Positions 1 through 5,873 of a stretch of 8,784 nt of DNA are shown piece after piece. The stretch spans positions 1 to 8,784 of the forward strand of contig DAOVYZ010000112.1 in NCBI GenBank assembly GCA_030635365.1, read 5' to 3'. Made by a program: the position numbers and the translations under genes. The notes beneath the pieces were generated by a model. The model searched no databases and had not been told where the DNA came from. It saw only the letters and a list, made by a program, of their open reading frames with translations. The stretch is from Bacteroidales bacterium (lineage in GTDB: Bacteria; Bacteroidota; Bacteroidia; Bacteroidales; UBA12077). Within the stretch, counting starts at the first letter, position 1. Every line of letters starts with the position of its first letter.

Positions 1-826
1 AATTTATAGATGCTGCATGCTCTCCTGTATTTATTCCTTTCCCCCCTCCTTCTGCTGCAATGAGTTTTACGTTTGGCTTATTTAAATAATGATAAAAAGC
101 CCCGGCTGCATTACTCCCACCTCCAATACATGCTAATATATAGTCAGGTTCGGGCTTGCCAATTTTTTCCGTCAATTGGTTTTTAATTTCTTCTGATATT
201 ATTGCCTGAAACCTGGTAACCATGTCGGGAAATGGGTGTGGCCCCACTACCGAACCGATGATATAGTGCGTATCTTCCGGATTGCATATCCAATCGCGTA
301 AAGCTTCATTTGTAGCATCTTTCAATGTTCTGTTTCCTGACTTTACAGAAACAACTTTTGCACCCAACATTTTAATTCGTGCTACATTCGGGGCTTGCCT
401 TTTTACATCGGTCTCGCCCATATACACAATGCATTCAATATTTTTTAGCGCACACACTGTAGCTGTTGCTACCCCATGCTGCCCCGCCCCTGTCTCAGCT
501 ATTATTCTCTTTTTGCCTAATCGCTCTGCCAAAAGAATTTGTCCTATGGCATTATTTATTTTATGTGAACCTGTATGGTTTAAATCCTCACGCTTCAAAT
601 AAATTTGAGTTTTATAATATTCAGATAATCTTTTAGCATAGTATAAAGGACTTGGCCTGCCAACATAATCTTTTAGTAATGATTTAAACTCTTTTTTAAA
701 AGATTCGCTTTGTATAATATTCAAATAATTTTCTCTTAATTCTTCAACATTAGGATATAACATTTCGGGAATAAAAGCTCCCCCAAATTCACCATAATAT
801 CCATTTTTATCAACTTGTATTAACAT
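1..826 (-). CDS. trpB: Tryptophan synthase beta chain (partial, 3' end outside window)
   Basis: TrpB joins indole with L-serine to give L-tryptophan in the last step of the pathway, as a PLP enzyme in an alpha2beta2 complex with TrpA. The reading frame starts MLIQVDKNGYYGEFGGAF and runs off the window edge after 275 codons, so about two thirds of a roughly 395-residue family member is visible. The PLP motif HTGSHKINN gives the Schiff-base lysine at residue 89. The catalytic glutamate is in AETGAGQHG (Glu111), and the phosphate-binding loop reads CIGGGSNA. The start is family-typical and overlaps the end of trpF by 7 nt (ATGTTAA, where TAA is the trpF stop), which suggests translational coupling. 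The N-terminus and motifs fit the ordinary TrpB1 type that works with TrpA. No lesion is seen in the visible part. trpA is expected beyond position 1, but this cannot be seen. Confidence 0.97.
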   Translation of the reverse strand, partial: MLIQVDKNGYYGEFGGAFIPEMLYPNVEELRENYLNIIQSESFKKEFKSLLKDYVGRPSPLYYAKRLSEYYKTQIYLKREDLNHTGSHKINNAIGQILLAERLGKKRIIAETGAGQHGVATATVCALKNIECIVYMGETDVKRQAPNVARIKMLGAKVVSVKSGNRTLKDATNEALRDWICNPEDTHYIIGSVVGPHPFPDMVTRFQAIISEEIKNQLTEKIGKPEPDYILACIGGGSNAAGAFYHYLNKPNVKLIAAEGGGKGINTGEHAASIN

Positions 827-1479
827 GATATTGGTTGATTTAATGTTTTTAATTTTTTATAAAAGTTTTGAACTGCTTCCGTATTTTTTAAGCCAGGTTC
901 TATTTCAAATTTGCTATTAATATCAATGGCATATAACTGATCGAAAGATAGTTTTGAAATAGATTCAATATCATCAGAGCCAATACCTCCACTTAAAAAA
1001 AATGGCAAATTAAATTTATACTCATTCAATTTATCCCAATTAAATTTTAATCCTGTCCCACCTCTTGATTCTCCCCTGGTATCGAATAAAAAATATTTAC
1101 AAAAAGGAACTAACTCCTTGATATTCTTAAAATCAAAATCGTTACTAATACTAAAAGCTTTGATGACTGGTATACCTTTAATGAATAATTTTGAGCAATA
1201 CATTTTATCCTCATCTCCGTGCAATTGAACAAGGTCCAGTTTATATGTATTATACTTTTCAATTACCGTTTCAATTTTTTCATTAACAAATACGCCAACT
1301 TTATTAACTATTTTAGGAACCTGGGTTAAGATATCCTTATTAAACCACTCTTTTAAATATCTTTTGGATTCCATGTAAAAAATGAATCCAATAAAATCCG
1401 GCTTTAGTTTTGCTATCTTAAGCATATTTTCAGGATTTTTAAGGCCACATATTTTTAGTTTCATATTCTCGTTTTTCAT
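820..1479 (-). CDS. trpF: Phosphoribosylanthranilate isomerase
   Basis: TrpF converts N-(5-phosphoribosyl)anthranilate to CdRP by an Amadori rearrangement in the cytosol. It is a single-domain TIM barrel, and its 219 residues fit the family. The N-terminal strand LKICGL carries the general base Cys11, and LFDTRGESRGGTG carries the general acid Asp133. VQLHGDE (84-90), FLSGGIGSDD (161-170) and the phosphate-binding segment DINSKFEIEPGLKN (186-199) are all present. A second in-frame ATG at 1464 (Met6) would begin MKLKICGL, which is closer to the usual family N-terminus and has a GAGA shortly upstream, so the true start may be there. The gene is separate from trpC, unlike the fused trpCF of enterobacteria. 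It lies 34 nt after trpC and its stop codon overlaps the trpB start. Confidence 0.96.
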   Translation of the reverse strand: MKNENMKLKICGLKNPENMLKIAKLKPDFIGFIFYMESKRYLKEWFNKDILTQVPKIVNKVGVFVNEKIETVIEKYNTYKLDLVQLHGDEDKMYCSKLFIKGIPVIKAFSISNDFDFKNIKELVPFCKYFLFDTRGESRGGTGLKFNWDKLNEYKFNLPFFLSGGIGSDDIESISKLSFDQLYAIDINSKFEIEPGLKNTEAVQNFYKKLKTLNQPISC

Positions 1480-1513
1480 TTTATAATAGATGTATTAGAT
1501 TTTAAGGCTTGAA

Positions 1514-2314
1514 TTAATTATTCTTTTCCTTAATACTTAATTGTTTTATAAAATTTTTACATGCTTTTCCGGGGTTTCCTGTCTTCATAAAGTTTTCTCC
1601 CATTAAAAAGCCCTTAAATCCTGCCTTTTTAAGTTCTATAATATCATCAACCGATTTAATCCCGCTTTCTGAAATTTTTAGGAACTTTTCAGGAATAGCA
1701 TTCGAAATACAAATTGATTGTTGAATATCAACCTCAAATGTTTTTAGGTTTCGGTTATTCACTCCAACTATATCTACAAAATCATTAATCTTATCGAGTT
1801 CCTGTTCATCGTGTATCTCATAGAGTATTTCAAGTCCAAGTGAATTTGCTTGTTTTGCTAAATTCTCTATTTGTGTTTTAGTTAGGCAGGCTGCTATTAA
1901 TAATATAGCATCGGCTCCAATTGATTTAGCCTCAAAAATTTGGTATTCATCAATAATAAAATCCTTTTGTAAAATAGGGCAATAGTTATATTCTCTTGCT
2001 TTTGTCAGATTTAGAGCACTACCGCCAAAAAATTCTTTATCGGTTAATATTGAAAGTGCAGATGCTCCTGCTTGCATGTACTCAACACTTATCTTCTTAA
2101 CATCGGCATTTGGGTTGATATCTCCCTTCGAAGGCGACTTTGTTTTAAACTCAGCTATTATTCCTGATCTATCAGGCCGTAAAATATACTTTTTTAATGA
2201 AACTGTAGTTGTTTTAAAATAAATACTCCTTCCCAATAATTTAACCGGGTATAGCGATTTTCTCTCTTCTACTTCCTTCCGCTTATGTTCTATTATTTTT
2301 GTCAGGATATCCAT
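1514..2314 (-). CDS. trpC: Indole-3-glycerol phosphate synthase
   Basis: TrpC closes the indole ring, turning CdRP into indole-3-glycerol phosphate with loss of CO2 and water. It is a TIM barrel of 266 residues, the usual monofunctional size. Visible active-site elements are AEFKTKSPSKG (Glu55, Lys57), LQKDFI (Lys117), YEIHDEQEL (Glu166), GVNNRNL (Asn186) and SESG (Glu217, Ser218), followed by the phosphate-binding LMGENFMKTGNPG. The frame stays open up to 2392, but the extra 26 residues would overlap trpD and have no family counterpart. The ATG at 2314, giving MDILTKIIEHKRKEVEERK, matches family N-termini and sits 5 nt after the trpD stop. It belongs to the trp operon and is probably translated by ribosomes finishing trpD. 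Confidence 0.96.
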   Translation of the reverse strand: MDILTKIIEHKRKEVEERKSLYPVKLLGRSIYFKTTTVSLKKYILRPDRSGIIAEFKTKSPSKGDINPNADVKKISVEYMQAGASALSILTDKEFFGGSALNLTKAREYNYCPILQKDFIIDEYQIFEAKSIGADAILLIAACLTKTQIENLAKQANSLGLEILYEIHDEQELDKINDFVDIVGVNNRNLKTFEVDIQQSICISNAIPEKFLKISESGIKSVDDIIELKKAGFKGFLMGENFMKTGNPGKACKNFIKQLSIKEKNN

Positions 2315-2319
2315 TTCAA

Positions 2320-3306
2320 TTAGTTTAACAGATTTTTGAAACTTAATAATGCTTTTCCTCCCAGCAATGAATCCTGTGCTTTTGCAAAACATTCCTTAAG
2401 GGGTAAATCGCTATGAACACATTTTAATGCCACACCTGCATTTGCAACAACAACGTTATTCTGCGTCTCAGTTCCTTTTCCGTTTAATATCGATGTAAAA
2501 ATATCAGCTGATTCTTTAACACTTGCACCCCCTTTTAAATCCCTGGGAATAACTTTCTTAAACCCTATATCTTCGGGTAATAAGATGGTGTCTTCTTCCA
2601 TCGATTGCACCTTGAATTCGCCTGTTAATGATATTTCATCGTAACCATCCAGGCTATGCACAATAGCAAAATTTTTACCCGATTCCTGATAGATATAGTT
2701 ATAAATTCGTGCAAGCTCAAGGTTAAATACTCCTACTAATTGGTTCTGTGGTGATGCCGGATTAACCATAGGCCCAAGCATATTAAAGAAAGTTTTTATA
2801 GCCAGTTCCTTTCGTATTGGCGCAATATTTTTCATTGCAGGATTAAACATAGGTGCGTGTAAAAAACATATCCCTGATTTATCCAACTCTCGCTTTAACT
2901 TATCCTGATCATTTGAAAACTCATAACCGAAGTGCTCAAGAATATTGGATGAACCACATGTTGAGGATACTCCATAATTACCATGTTTGGCTACTTTTTG
3001 CCCTGTCCCGGCAACTACAAAAGATGCTAAGGTCGATATATTAAAGGTATCTTTATTATCACCTCCGGTTCCACAGAGGTCAATTAAATTATAATCGGAT
3101 AAATTAACCGGTATACATAACTCCAATAAGGCATCACGAAATCCTTGCAGTTCTTCCAACGTAATATTTCTTAATTGGAAAACCGTGAGAAATGCTGCTA
3201 TTTGTGATGCATTGTATTTACCTTTAGCAATTTTTATTAAAACCTCCTTTGAATTTTCGCGAGTTAATGTCTGATGTTCAAATAATTGGTTTAATATTTT
3301 TTTCAT
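2320..3306 (-). CDS. trpD: Anthranilate phosphoribosyltransferase
   Basis: TrpD transfers phosphoribose from PRPP to anthranilate. At 328 residues it is a standalone enzyme, not fused to the TrpG glutaminase as in E. coli. The family has a small helical N-terminal domain (about 1-70) and then the nucleoside-phosphorylase-like catalytic domain. The glycine-rich PRPP loop is CGTGGD (78-83), followed by DTFNIST. KHGNYGVSSTCGSSN (107-121) replaces the commoner KHGNRSVSS version. The anthranilate-site arginine is in APIRKEL (Arg165), and the metal-binding pair is Asp223-Glu224 in DGYDEIS. The gene follows trpG after 58 nt, the largest gap in the operon. I see no hairpin or promoter in that gap. 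It precedes trpC by 5 nt. Confidence 0.96.
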   Translation of the reverse strand: MKKILNQLFEHQTLTRENSKEVLIKIAKGKYNASQIAAFLTVFQLRNITLEELQGFRDALLELCIPVNLSDYNLIDLCGTGGDNKDTFNISTLASFVVAGTGQKVAKHGNYGVSSTCGSSNILEHFGYEFSNDQDKLKRELDKSGICFLHAPMFNPAMKNIAPIRKELAIKTFFNMLGPMVNPASPQNQLVGVFNLELARIYNYIYQESGKNFAIVHSLDGYDEISLTGEFKVQSMEEDTILLPEDIGFKKVIPRDLKGGASVKESADIFTSILNGKGTETQNNVVVANAGVALKCVHSDLPLKECFAKAQDSLLGGKALLSFKNLLN

Positions 3307-3364
3307 ATTTATAGATGCTTAATTATGTTTACTCTTTTGTATATTATTGATTTTCATTATAATT

Positions 3365-4018
3365 TTAACAAAACAATAATTTTGATGACAACTTATTTAC
3401 TTCAAAATCCGAATTCCCTTCTGAAGGAAGGTTAATTGAAAATATTTCATTTTCTAATAACCAGTTTGCCATTATCCGAATCCCCTGATCGGTAAGTATT
3501 GACTCAGGATGAAACTGGACTCCTTTAACGTCATATTCTTTATGAGATAGTGCCATGATTTTTCCTGTATCATCTTCAGCTGTTATTTTAAAACAATCGG
3601 GTAAATTACTTTTATCCACAATCCATGAATGATATCTGCCACCCATTATATTGCCAGGTAAACTTCTGAATATTTTTTCCTTTTTGTCTTTTATTATAAT
3701 ATTTGTAGCTAATCCGTGATAAACATCATTCAGATTAATTAAGCTTCCTCCACAGACTTCTGCTATTGCCTGCCATCCAAGGCATACTCCAAAAATATTT
3801 TTTATTGGCGCATATTTTTTAATCTCTTCCTTAAGTTTCCCTGCTTCATCAGGAATACCGGGACCCGGAGATAAAATAATTTTATTATACTTGATTAGTT
3901 CTTCAAGCTCAAATTCGTCGTTTCTTTTAACATCAATATTTTCCTTGATTATATTTTGCACCAGGTGAACCAGGTTATATGTAAAAGAATCGTAATTATC
4001 TATTATTAATATTTTCAT
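3365..4018 (-). CDS. trpG: Anthranilate synthase component II (glutamine amidotransferase)
   Basis: TrpG hydrolyses glutamine and channels ammonia to TrpE for anthranilate synthesis. It is a class I glutamine amidotransferase of 217 residues. The N-terminus MKILIIDNYDSFTYNL, the oxyanion segment LSPGPGIPDEAG (49-60), the nucleophile elbow GVCLGWQAI (Cys79) and GVQFHPES (His170, Glu172) give a complete catalytic triad. The residue after the elbow glycine is Trp82, where most relatives carry His (LGHQ) or Met. The three codon positions all differ from a His codon, so a single sequencing error does not explain it. The tail after about residue 190 is slightly longer than in typical 190-200-residue relatives. 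The ATG lies 4 nt after the trpE stop, consistent with coupled, equimolar synthesis of the two subunits. It could also serve para-aminobenzoate synthesis as an amphibolic subunit, which the sequence cannot decide. Confidence 0.95.
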   Translation of the reverse strand: MKILIIDNYDSFTYNLVHLVQNIIKENIDVKRNDEFELEELIKYNKIILSPGPGIPDEAGKLKEEIKKYAPIKNIFGVCLGWQAIAEVCGGSLINLNDVYHGLATNIIIKDKKEKIFRSLPGNIMGGRYHSWIVDKSNLPDCFKITAEDDTGKIMALSHKEYDVKGVQFHPESILTDQGIRIMANWLLENEIFSINLPSEGNSDFEVNKLSSKLLFC

Positions 4019-4022
4019 CGTT

Positions 4023-5468
4023 TTAATTATTTTGGGTTATTAACTTTGAATCATTTTCAACCGTGCTATTCAAGTTCTGAGAACCCAAATCAGCCTTTTC
4101 AATAGCCGCTTTAAGAGCACCCAGTTTATGATTTACCTCATTTAATTCCTTTTCTTCTTCAGACTTAGATACTATTCCTGCACCAGCCTGATAATAAAGA
4201 GTATTATTCTTACTTAAAAATGTACGTATAGTAATTGCCTGGTTAACCATTCCGTTAAAACCAATAAAACCTATGCAACCACCATAATATCCACGCTCAC
4301 CAGGTTCATATTTATCTATTAACTCCATTGCTTTATATTTTGGAGCACCTGTTAATGTTCCTGCCGGAAATGAATCGGTAATAATTTTTATTGTATTATC
4401 ACTATCATTAGGTTCACCCGATACTTTCGATACAATATGAATTACATGTGAATAGAAGTGAATTTCTTTATAATTTTCAACTTTTACATTTGTTGAATTA
4501 CGGCTCAGGTCATTTCTGGCTAAATCTACCAGCATAACATGCTCGGCATTTTCTTTTGGATCTTCGGACAACTGCATTGCCAATTGCTTATCCTTTTCAT
4601 CATCTCCTGTTCTTGGGTATGTTCCTGCAATTGGATTTATATAGGCTTTGTTATTTTTTACTTCAATTTGCGATTCGGGTGATGAACCAAATAATCTGAA
4701 ATTACCAAAATCAAAATAAAATAAATACGGTGAAGGATTTAATGACCTTAGTTGCCTGTATACATTAAACTCATCTCCACGAAATGCCTGCCTAAATCTG
4801 CGAGAAACAACTAACTGAAATACATCACCGCGAACACAATGTTTTTTGGCATTTTTCACCATCTCCATGTACTCGTTATCTGTTAAATTTGTTTTCTCAT
4901 CGCCTGATATAGTAAAAGGATAATTAGATATTTTCCCATTTTTTATTATTGATACTATATTTTCAATCCCAGATGATTCATTCTCAATTATATTCTCCAG
5001 CAATATAATCTCATTCTTAAGATGATTGAACACTATTACATATTTATACAAGCTGTAATGTAAATCAGGGATTGATGACTTATCAGGCCTTTCTTTTAAC
5101 TTTATTGTTTCAAAATGTTTTATTGAATTATAACTTGTATATCCGAAAAAACCATTAAAGGAATAATCGTCTGTTTCAGTATTAAATGAGTTAATAAACT
5201 CTTGCAATTCATCTATAACCTGTTTCGGCTTATCAATTGTTTTCTCAAAAATCTCATTTTTACATTTTATATGAATTTTGTTATTAGCAACCTTAAAATC
5301 TGCTATTGGTTCCATACATATAAATGAATAGCAATTCTCGAGATGATAAAAATCGGTACTTTCTAATAAAATTGATTTAGGAAAAACATCCCTAATCTTT
5401 AAATAAACACTTACCGGAGTGTATGTATCGGCAAGCATTTTAATTGATTTTGTTGTAATTGTTCTCAT
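4023..5468 (-). CDS. trpE: Anthranilate synthase component I
   Basis: TrpE converts chorismate plus ammonia to anthranilate and pyruvate, the committed step of the pathway, in complex with TrpG. The 481 residues comprise an N-terminal domain with the LLES motif (34-37), the element that binds feedback tryptophan in this family, so allosteric inhibition by Trp is expected. The C-terminal chorismate-binding domain shows PIAGTYPRTGDD (279-290), DPKENAEHVMLVDLARND (303-320), FPAGTLTGAPKYKAMELI (367-384) and the terminal QAGAGIVSKSEEEKELNE (427-444). Tyr follows PIAGT where enteric enzymes have Arg. The protein contains no tryptophan residue. It is the first structural gene of the operon, and its start lies about 30 nt downstream of the second leader hairpin. 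An anthranilate rather than aminodeoxychorismate synthase role is supported by LLES and by the operon context. Confidence 0.97.
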   Translation of the reverse strand: MRTITTKSIKMLADTYTPVSVYLKIRDVFPKSILLESTDFYHLENCYSFICMEPIADFKVANNKIHIKCKNEIFEKTIDKPKQVIDELQEFINSFNTETDDYSFNGFFGYTSYNSIKHFETIKLKERPDKSSIPDLHYSLYKYVIVFNHLKNEIILLENIIENESSGIENIVSIIKNGKISNYPFTISGDEKTNLTDNEYMEMVKNAKKHCVRGDVFQLVVSRRFRQAFRGDEFNVYRQLRSLNPSPYLFYFDFGNFRLFGSSPESQIEVKNNKAYINPIAGTYPRTGDDEKDKQLAMQLSEDPKENAEHVMLVDLARNDLSRNSTNVKVENYKEIHFYSHVIHIVSKVSGEPNDSDNTIKIITDSFPAGTLTGAPKYKAMELIDKYEPGERGYYGGCIGFIGFNGMVNQAITIRTFLSKNNTLYYQAGAGIVSKSEEEKELNEVNHKLGALKAAIEKADLGSQNLNSTVENDSKLITQNN

Positions 5469-5488
5469 ATTTTCTTTATTAAATGATT

Positions 5489-5525
5489 AAAACCAAGAAG
5501 GCCTGTCGTGAGAACGACAGGCCTT
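5489..5525 (-). terminator. Attenuator 2 intrinsic terminator, before trpE
   Basis: A perfect 12-bp stem (5514-5525 with 5498-5509) closes a 4-nt loop. On the minus strand it reads AAGGCCTGTCGT, loop TCTC, then ACGACAGGCCTT. The sequence after the stem is CTTGGTTTT, so the U-tract is interrupted and weaker than that of terminator 1. The loop and the start of the 3' arm contain CTCACGA, which can pair instead with the leader 2 stop-codon region. The hairpin sits about 30 nt before the trpE start. Confidence 0.8.
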
Positions 5526-5561
5526 TATATTATTCAGGGACATAGCACATTTAGCTCACAA
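5506..5561 (-). promoter_or_regulatory. Attenuator 2 alternative (antiterminator) pairing
   Basis: On the minus strand TTGTGAG (5555-5561, containing the leader 2 UGA stop) can pair with CTCACGA (5506-5512) in the loop and 3' arm of terminator 2. This gives 7 bp including one G-U and is incompatible with the terminator. TTGTG can alternatively pair with CACAA (5578-5582) directly after the Trp codons, which would free the terminator. I found no convincing inner helix to extend this antiterminator, so it looks weaker than the one in module 1. Confidence 0.6.
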
Positions 5562-5618
5562 TTTTTTGAGTATTAATTTGTGCCACCACCAATTTCTATT
5601 TTGCTCTATTTTTATCAT
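5556..5618 (-). CDS. trpL: trp operon leader peptide 2
   Basis: This 20-codon frame encodes MIKIEQNRNWWWHKLILKKL and ends in UGA. Three consecutive UGG codons at 5583-5591 are the sensing element: at low charged tRNA-Trp the ribosome would stall there and cover the CACAA that follows. The stop codon lies inside the segment that pairs with terminator 2, so a ribosome finishing the peptide would mask it. The ATG follows an A-rich stretch with AAAG, and there is no strong Shine-Dalgarno, as is usual in Bacteroidota. It begins 19 nt after the U-tract of terminator 1. QNRNWWW is shared with leader peptide 1, but the flanks differ. The peptide itself is presumably non-functional after synthesis. 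Confidence 0.88.
   Translation of the reverse strand: MIKIEQNRNWWWHKLILKKL
5582..5603 (-). repeat. 22-nt direct repeat, copy 2 (leader 2 QNRNWWW block)
   Basis: This is identical base for base to 5722-5743, 140 bp away and in the same orientation. It encodes QNRNWWW in the second leader peptide. Identity includes the synonymous positions of the Gln, Asn and Arg codons, while sequence on both sides differs from the other copy. Confidence 0.97.
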
Positions 5619-5636
5619 TATTCTTTTTTTTAAATT

Positions 5637-5669
5637 AAAAAAGGCTCTTCGTGATTTCGAAGAGCCCTT
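5637..5669 (-). terminator. Attenuator 1 intrinsic terminator
   Basis: A 9-bp perfect stem (5658-5666 with 5643-5651) reads GGCTCTTCG, loop AAATCA, CGAAGAGCC on the minus strand. It can be extended by a G-U and two A-U pairs and is followed directly by TTTTTT. This is a textbook Rho-independent terminator pointing away from the divergent plus-strand genes and toward trpE. Its loop and 3' arm hold TCACGAAG, complementary to the end of leader 1. Confidence 0.9.
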
Positions 5670-5703
5670 ATGATTTTATAGTATAGCTTTCTATCTCACG
5701 AAG
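5647..5703 (-). promoter_or_regulatory. Attenuator 1 alternative (antiterminator) pairing
   Basis: On the minus strand CTTCGTGA (5696-5703, which includes the leader 1 UGA) is perfectly complementary over 8 bp to TCACGAAG (5647-5654) in terminator 1. Inside it, GAAAGC (5686-5691) can pair with GCTCTTC (5659-5665) with one bulged C, so both terminator arms are engaged. The competing upstream hairpin is ACGAA (5706-5710) with TTCGT (5698-5702), loop AAC. Trp starvation should favour the first fold. Full translation or no translation should favour termination. Confidence 0.75.
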
Positions 5704-5752
5704 TTTTCGTAAAATTCTGAAGCCACCACCAATTTCTATTTTGTAAATTCAT
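5696..5752 (-). CDS. trpL: trp operon leader peptide 1
   Basis: This 18-codon frame encodes MNLQNRNWWWLQNFTKTS and ends in UGA. Three consecutive UGG codons lie at 5723-5731, 19 nt before the segment CTTCGTGA that forms the antiterminator. A ribosome stalled on the Trp codons would leave that segment free, and one reaching the stop codon would sit on it. The start lies only about 15 nt from the inferred transcription start, after an A/G-rich stretch (AAAAGAAAAGAA) rather than a clear Shine-Dalgarno. Three Trp in 18 residues, followed by a strong terminator and the trp operon, make the role clear despite the length. Confidence 0.92.
   Translation of the reverse strand: MNLQNRNWWWLQNFTKTS
5722..5743 (-). 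repeat. 22-nt direct repeat, copy 1 (leader 1 QNRNWWW block)
   Basis: This is the first-transcribed copy of the block found again at 5582-5603, encoding QNRNWWW in leader peptide 1. The pair suggests that the attenuator module arose by duplication. Hairpins and peptide ends have since diverged, while this block stayed identical. Confidence 0.97.
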
Positions 5753-5771
5753 TTCTTTTCTTTTGATTGGT

Positions 5772-5802
5772 CAAAAGTAGATAATTATTTTTAATAAACA
5801 AA
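5772..5802 (-). promoter_or_regulatory. trp operon promoter, Bacteroidota sigma type
   Basis: On the minus strand TTTG (5799-5802) is followed by exactly 19 nt and then TACTTTTG (5772-5779). This is an exact match to the Bacteroidota housekeeping pattern TTTG-N19-21-TAnnTTTG. Transcription would start a few bases downstream, near 5767, leaving a very short 5' segment before leader peptide 1. The position upstream of both attenuators supports a single promoter for the whole operon. I saw no second such promoter between the two modules. Confidence 0.82.
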
Positions 5803-5848
5803 TAATAAATTATAGAATTCTATTTAATTAAAATTTTATGTTATTTAT

Positions 5849-5873
5849 CTACGTTTTACTACACTTTGTCTAC
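5849..5873. promoter_or_regulatory. Three phased CTAC boxes, possible operator
   Basis: CTAC occurs at 5849-5852, 5859-5862 and 5870-5873 on the plus strand, at 10- and 11-bp spacing and each followed by T-rich sequence. Helical phasing just upstream of the trp promoter could reflect a protein-binding array, but AT-rich sequence makes chance possible. Confidence 0.25.

Larger units (their letters stand above)
5469..5768 (-). promoter_or_regulatory. trp operon leader with two attenuators in series
   Basis: This is the untranslated leader between the inferred transcription start (about 5766-5768) and trpE. In transcription order it holds leader peptide 1, hairpin terminator 1, leader peptide 2 and hairpin terminator 2. 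Each peptide has three adjacent UGG codons. Each terminator can be disrupted by pairing with the segment that contains its own leader stop codon. The design matches ribosome-mediated attenuation as known for enterobacterial trp operons, but built twice. I infer that RNA polymerase must pass both gates to reach trpE, so low Trp-tRNA is needed at two successive points. The minus-strand terminators cannot serve an upstream gene, because the next gene upstream (6122) is divergently oriented. Confidence 0.9.

Noticed and set aside
282..602. 106-codon open frame on the plus strand
   Set aside because: It lies antisense within trpB, whose frame carries all catalytic motifs; the translation resembles no protein I recognise.
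2315..2392. N-terminal extension of TrpC by 26 residues
   Set aside because: It overlaps the end of trpD in another frame and has no family counterpart; the ATG at 2314 matches TrpC N-termini and follows trpD by 5 nt.
2853..3044. 63-codon open frame on the plus strand
   Set aside because: Antisense shadow of trpD over its conserved glycine-rich and KHGN regions.
5531..5551. Six-codon frame MCYVPE between leader 2 and terminator 2
   Set aside because: Too short, no Trp codons and no supporting context; probably chance.
5637..5669. Hairpin as the end of a separate upstream gene or small RNA
   Set aside because: The only upstream neighbours are divergent, and the preceding minus-strand segment is a Trp-rich leader with complementary switching strands, so an attenuator explains it better.
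5490..5670. CRISPR-like or mobile-element repeats
   Set aside because: Only two copies of a 22-nt block exist, both inside coding frames of leader peptides; the palindromes are terminator stems and no target-site duplications or transposase are present.
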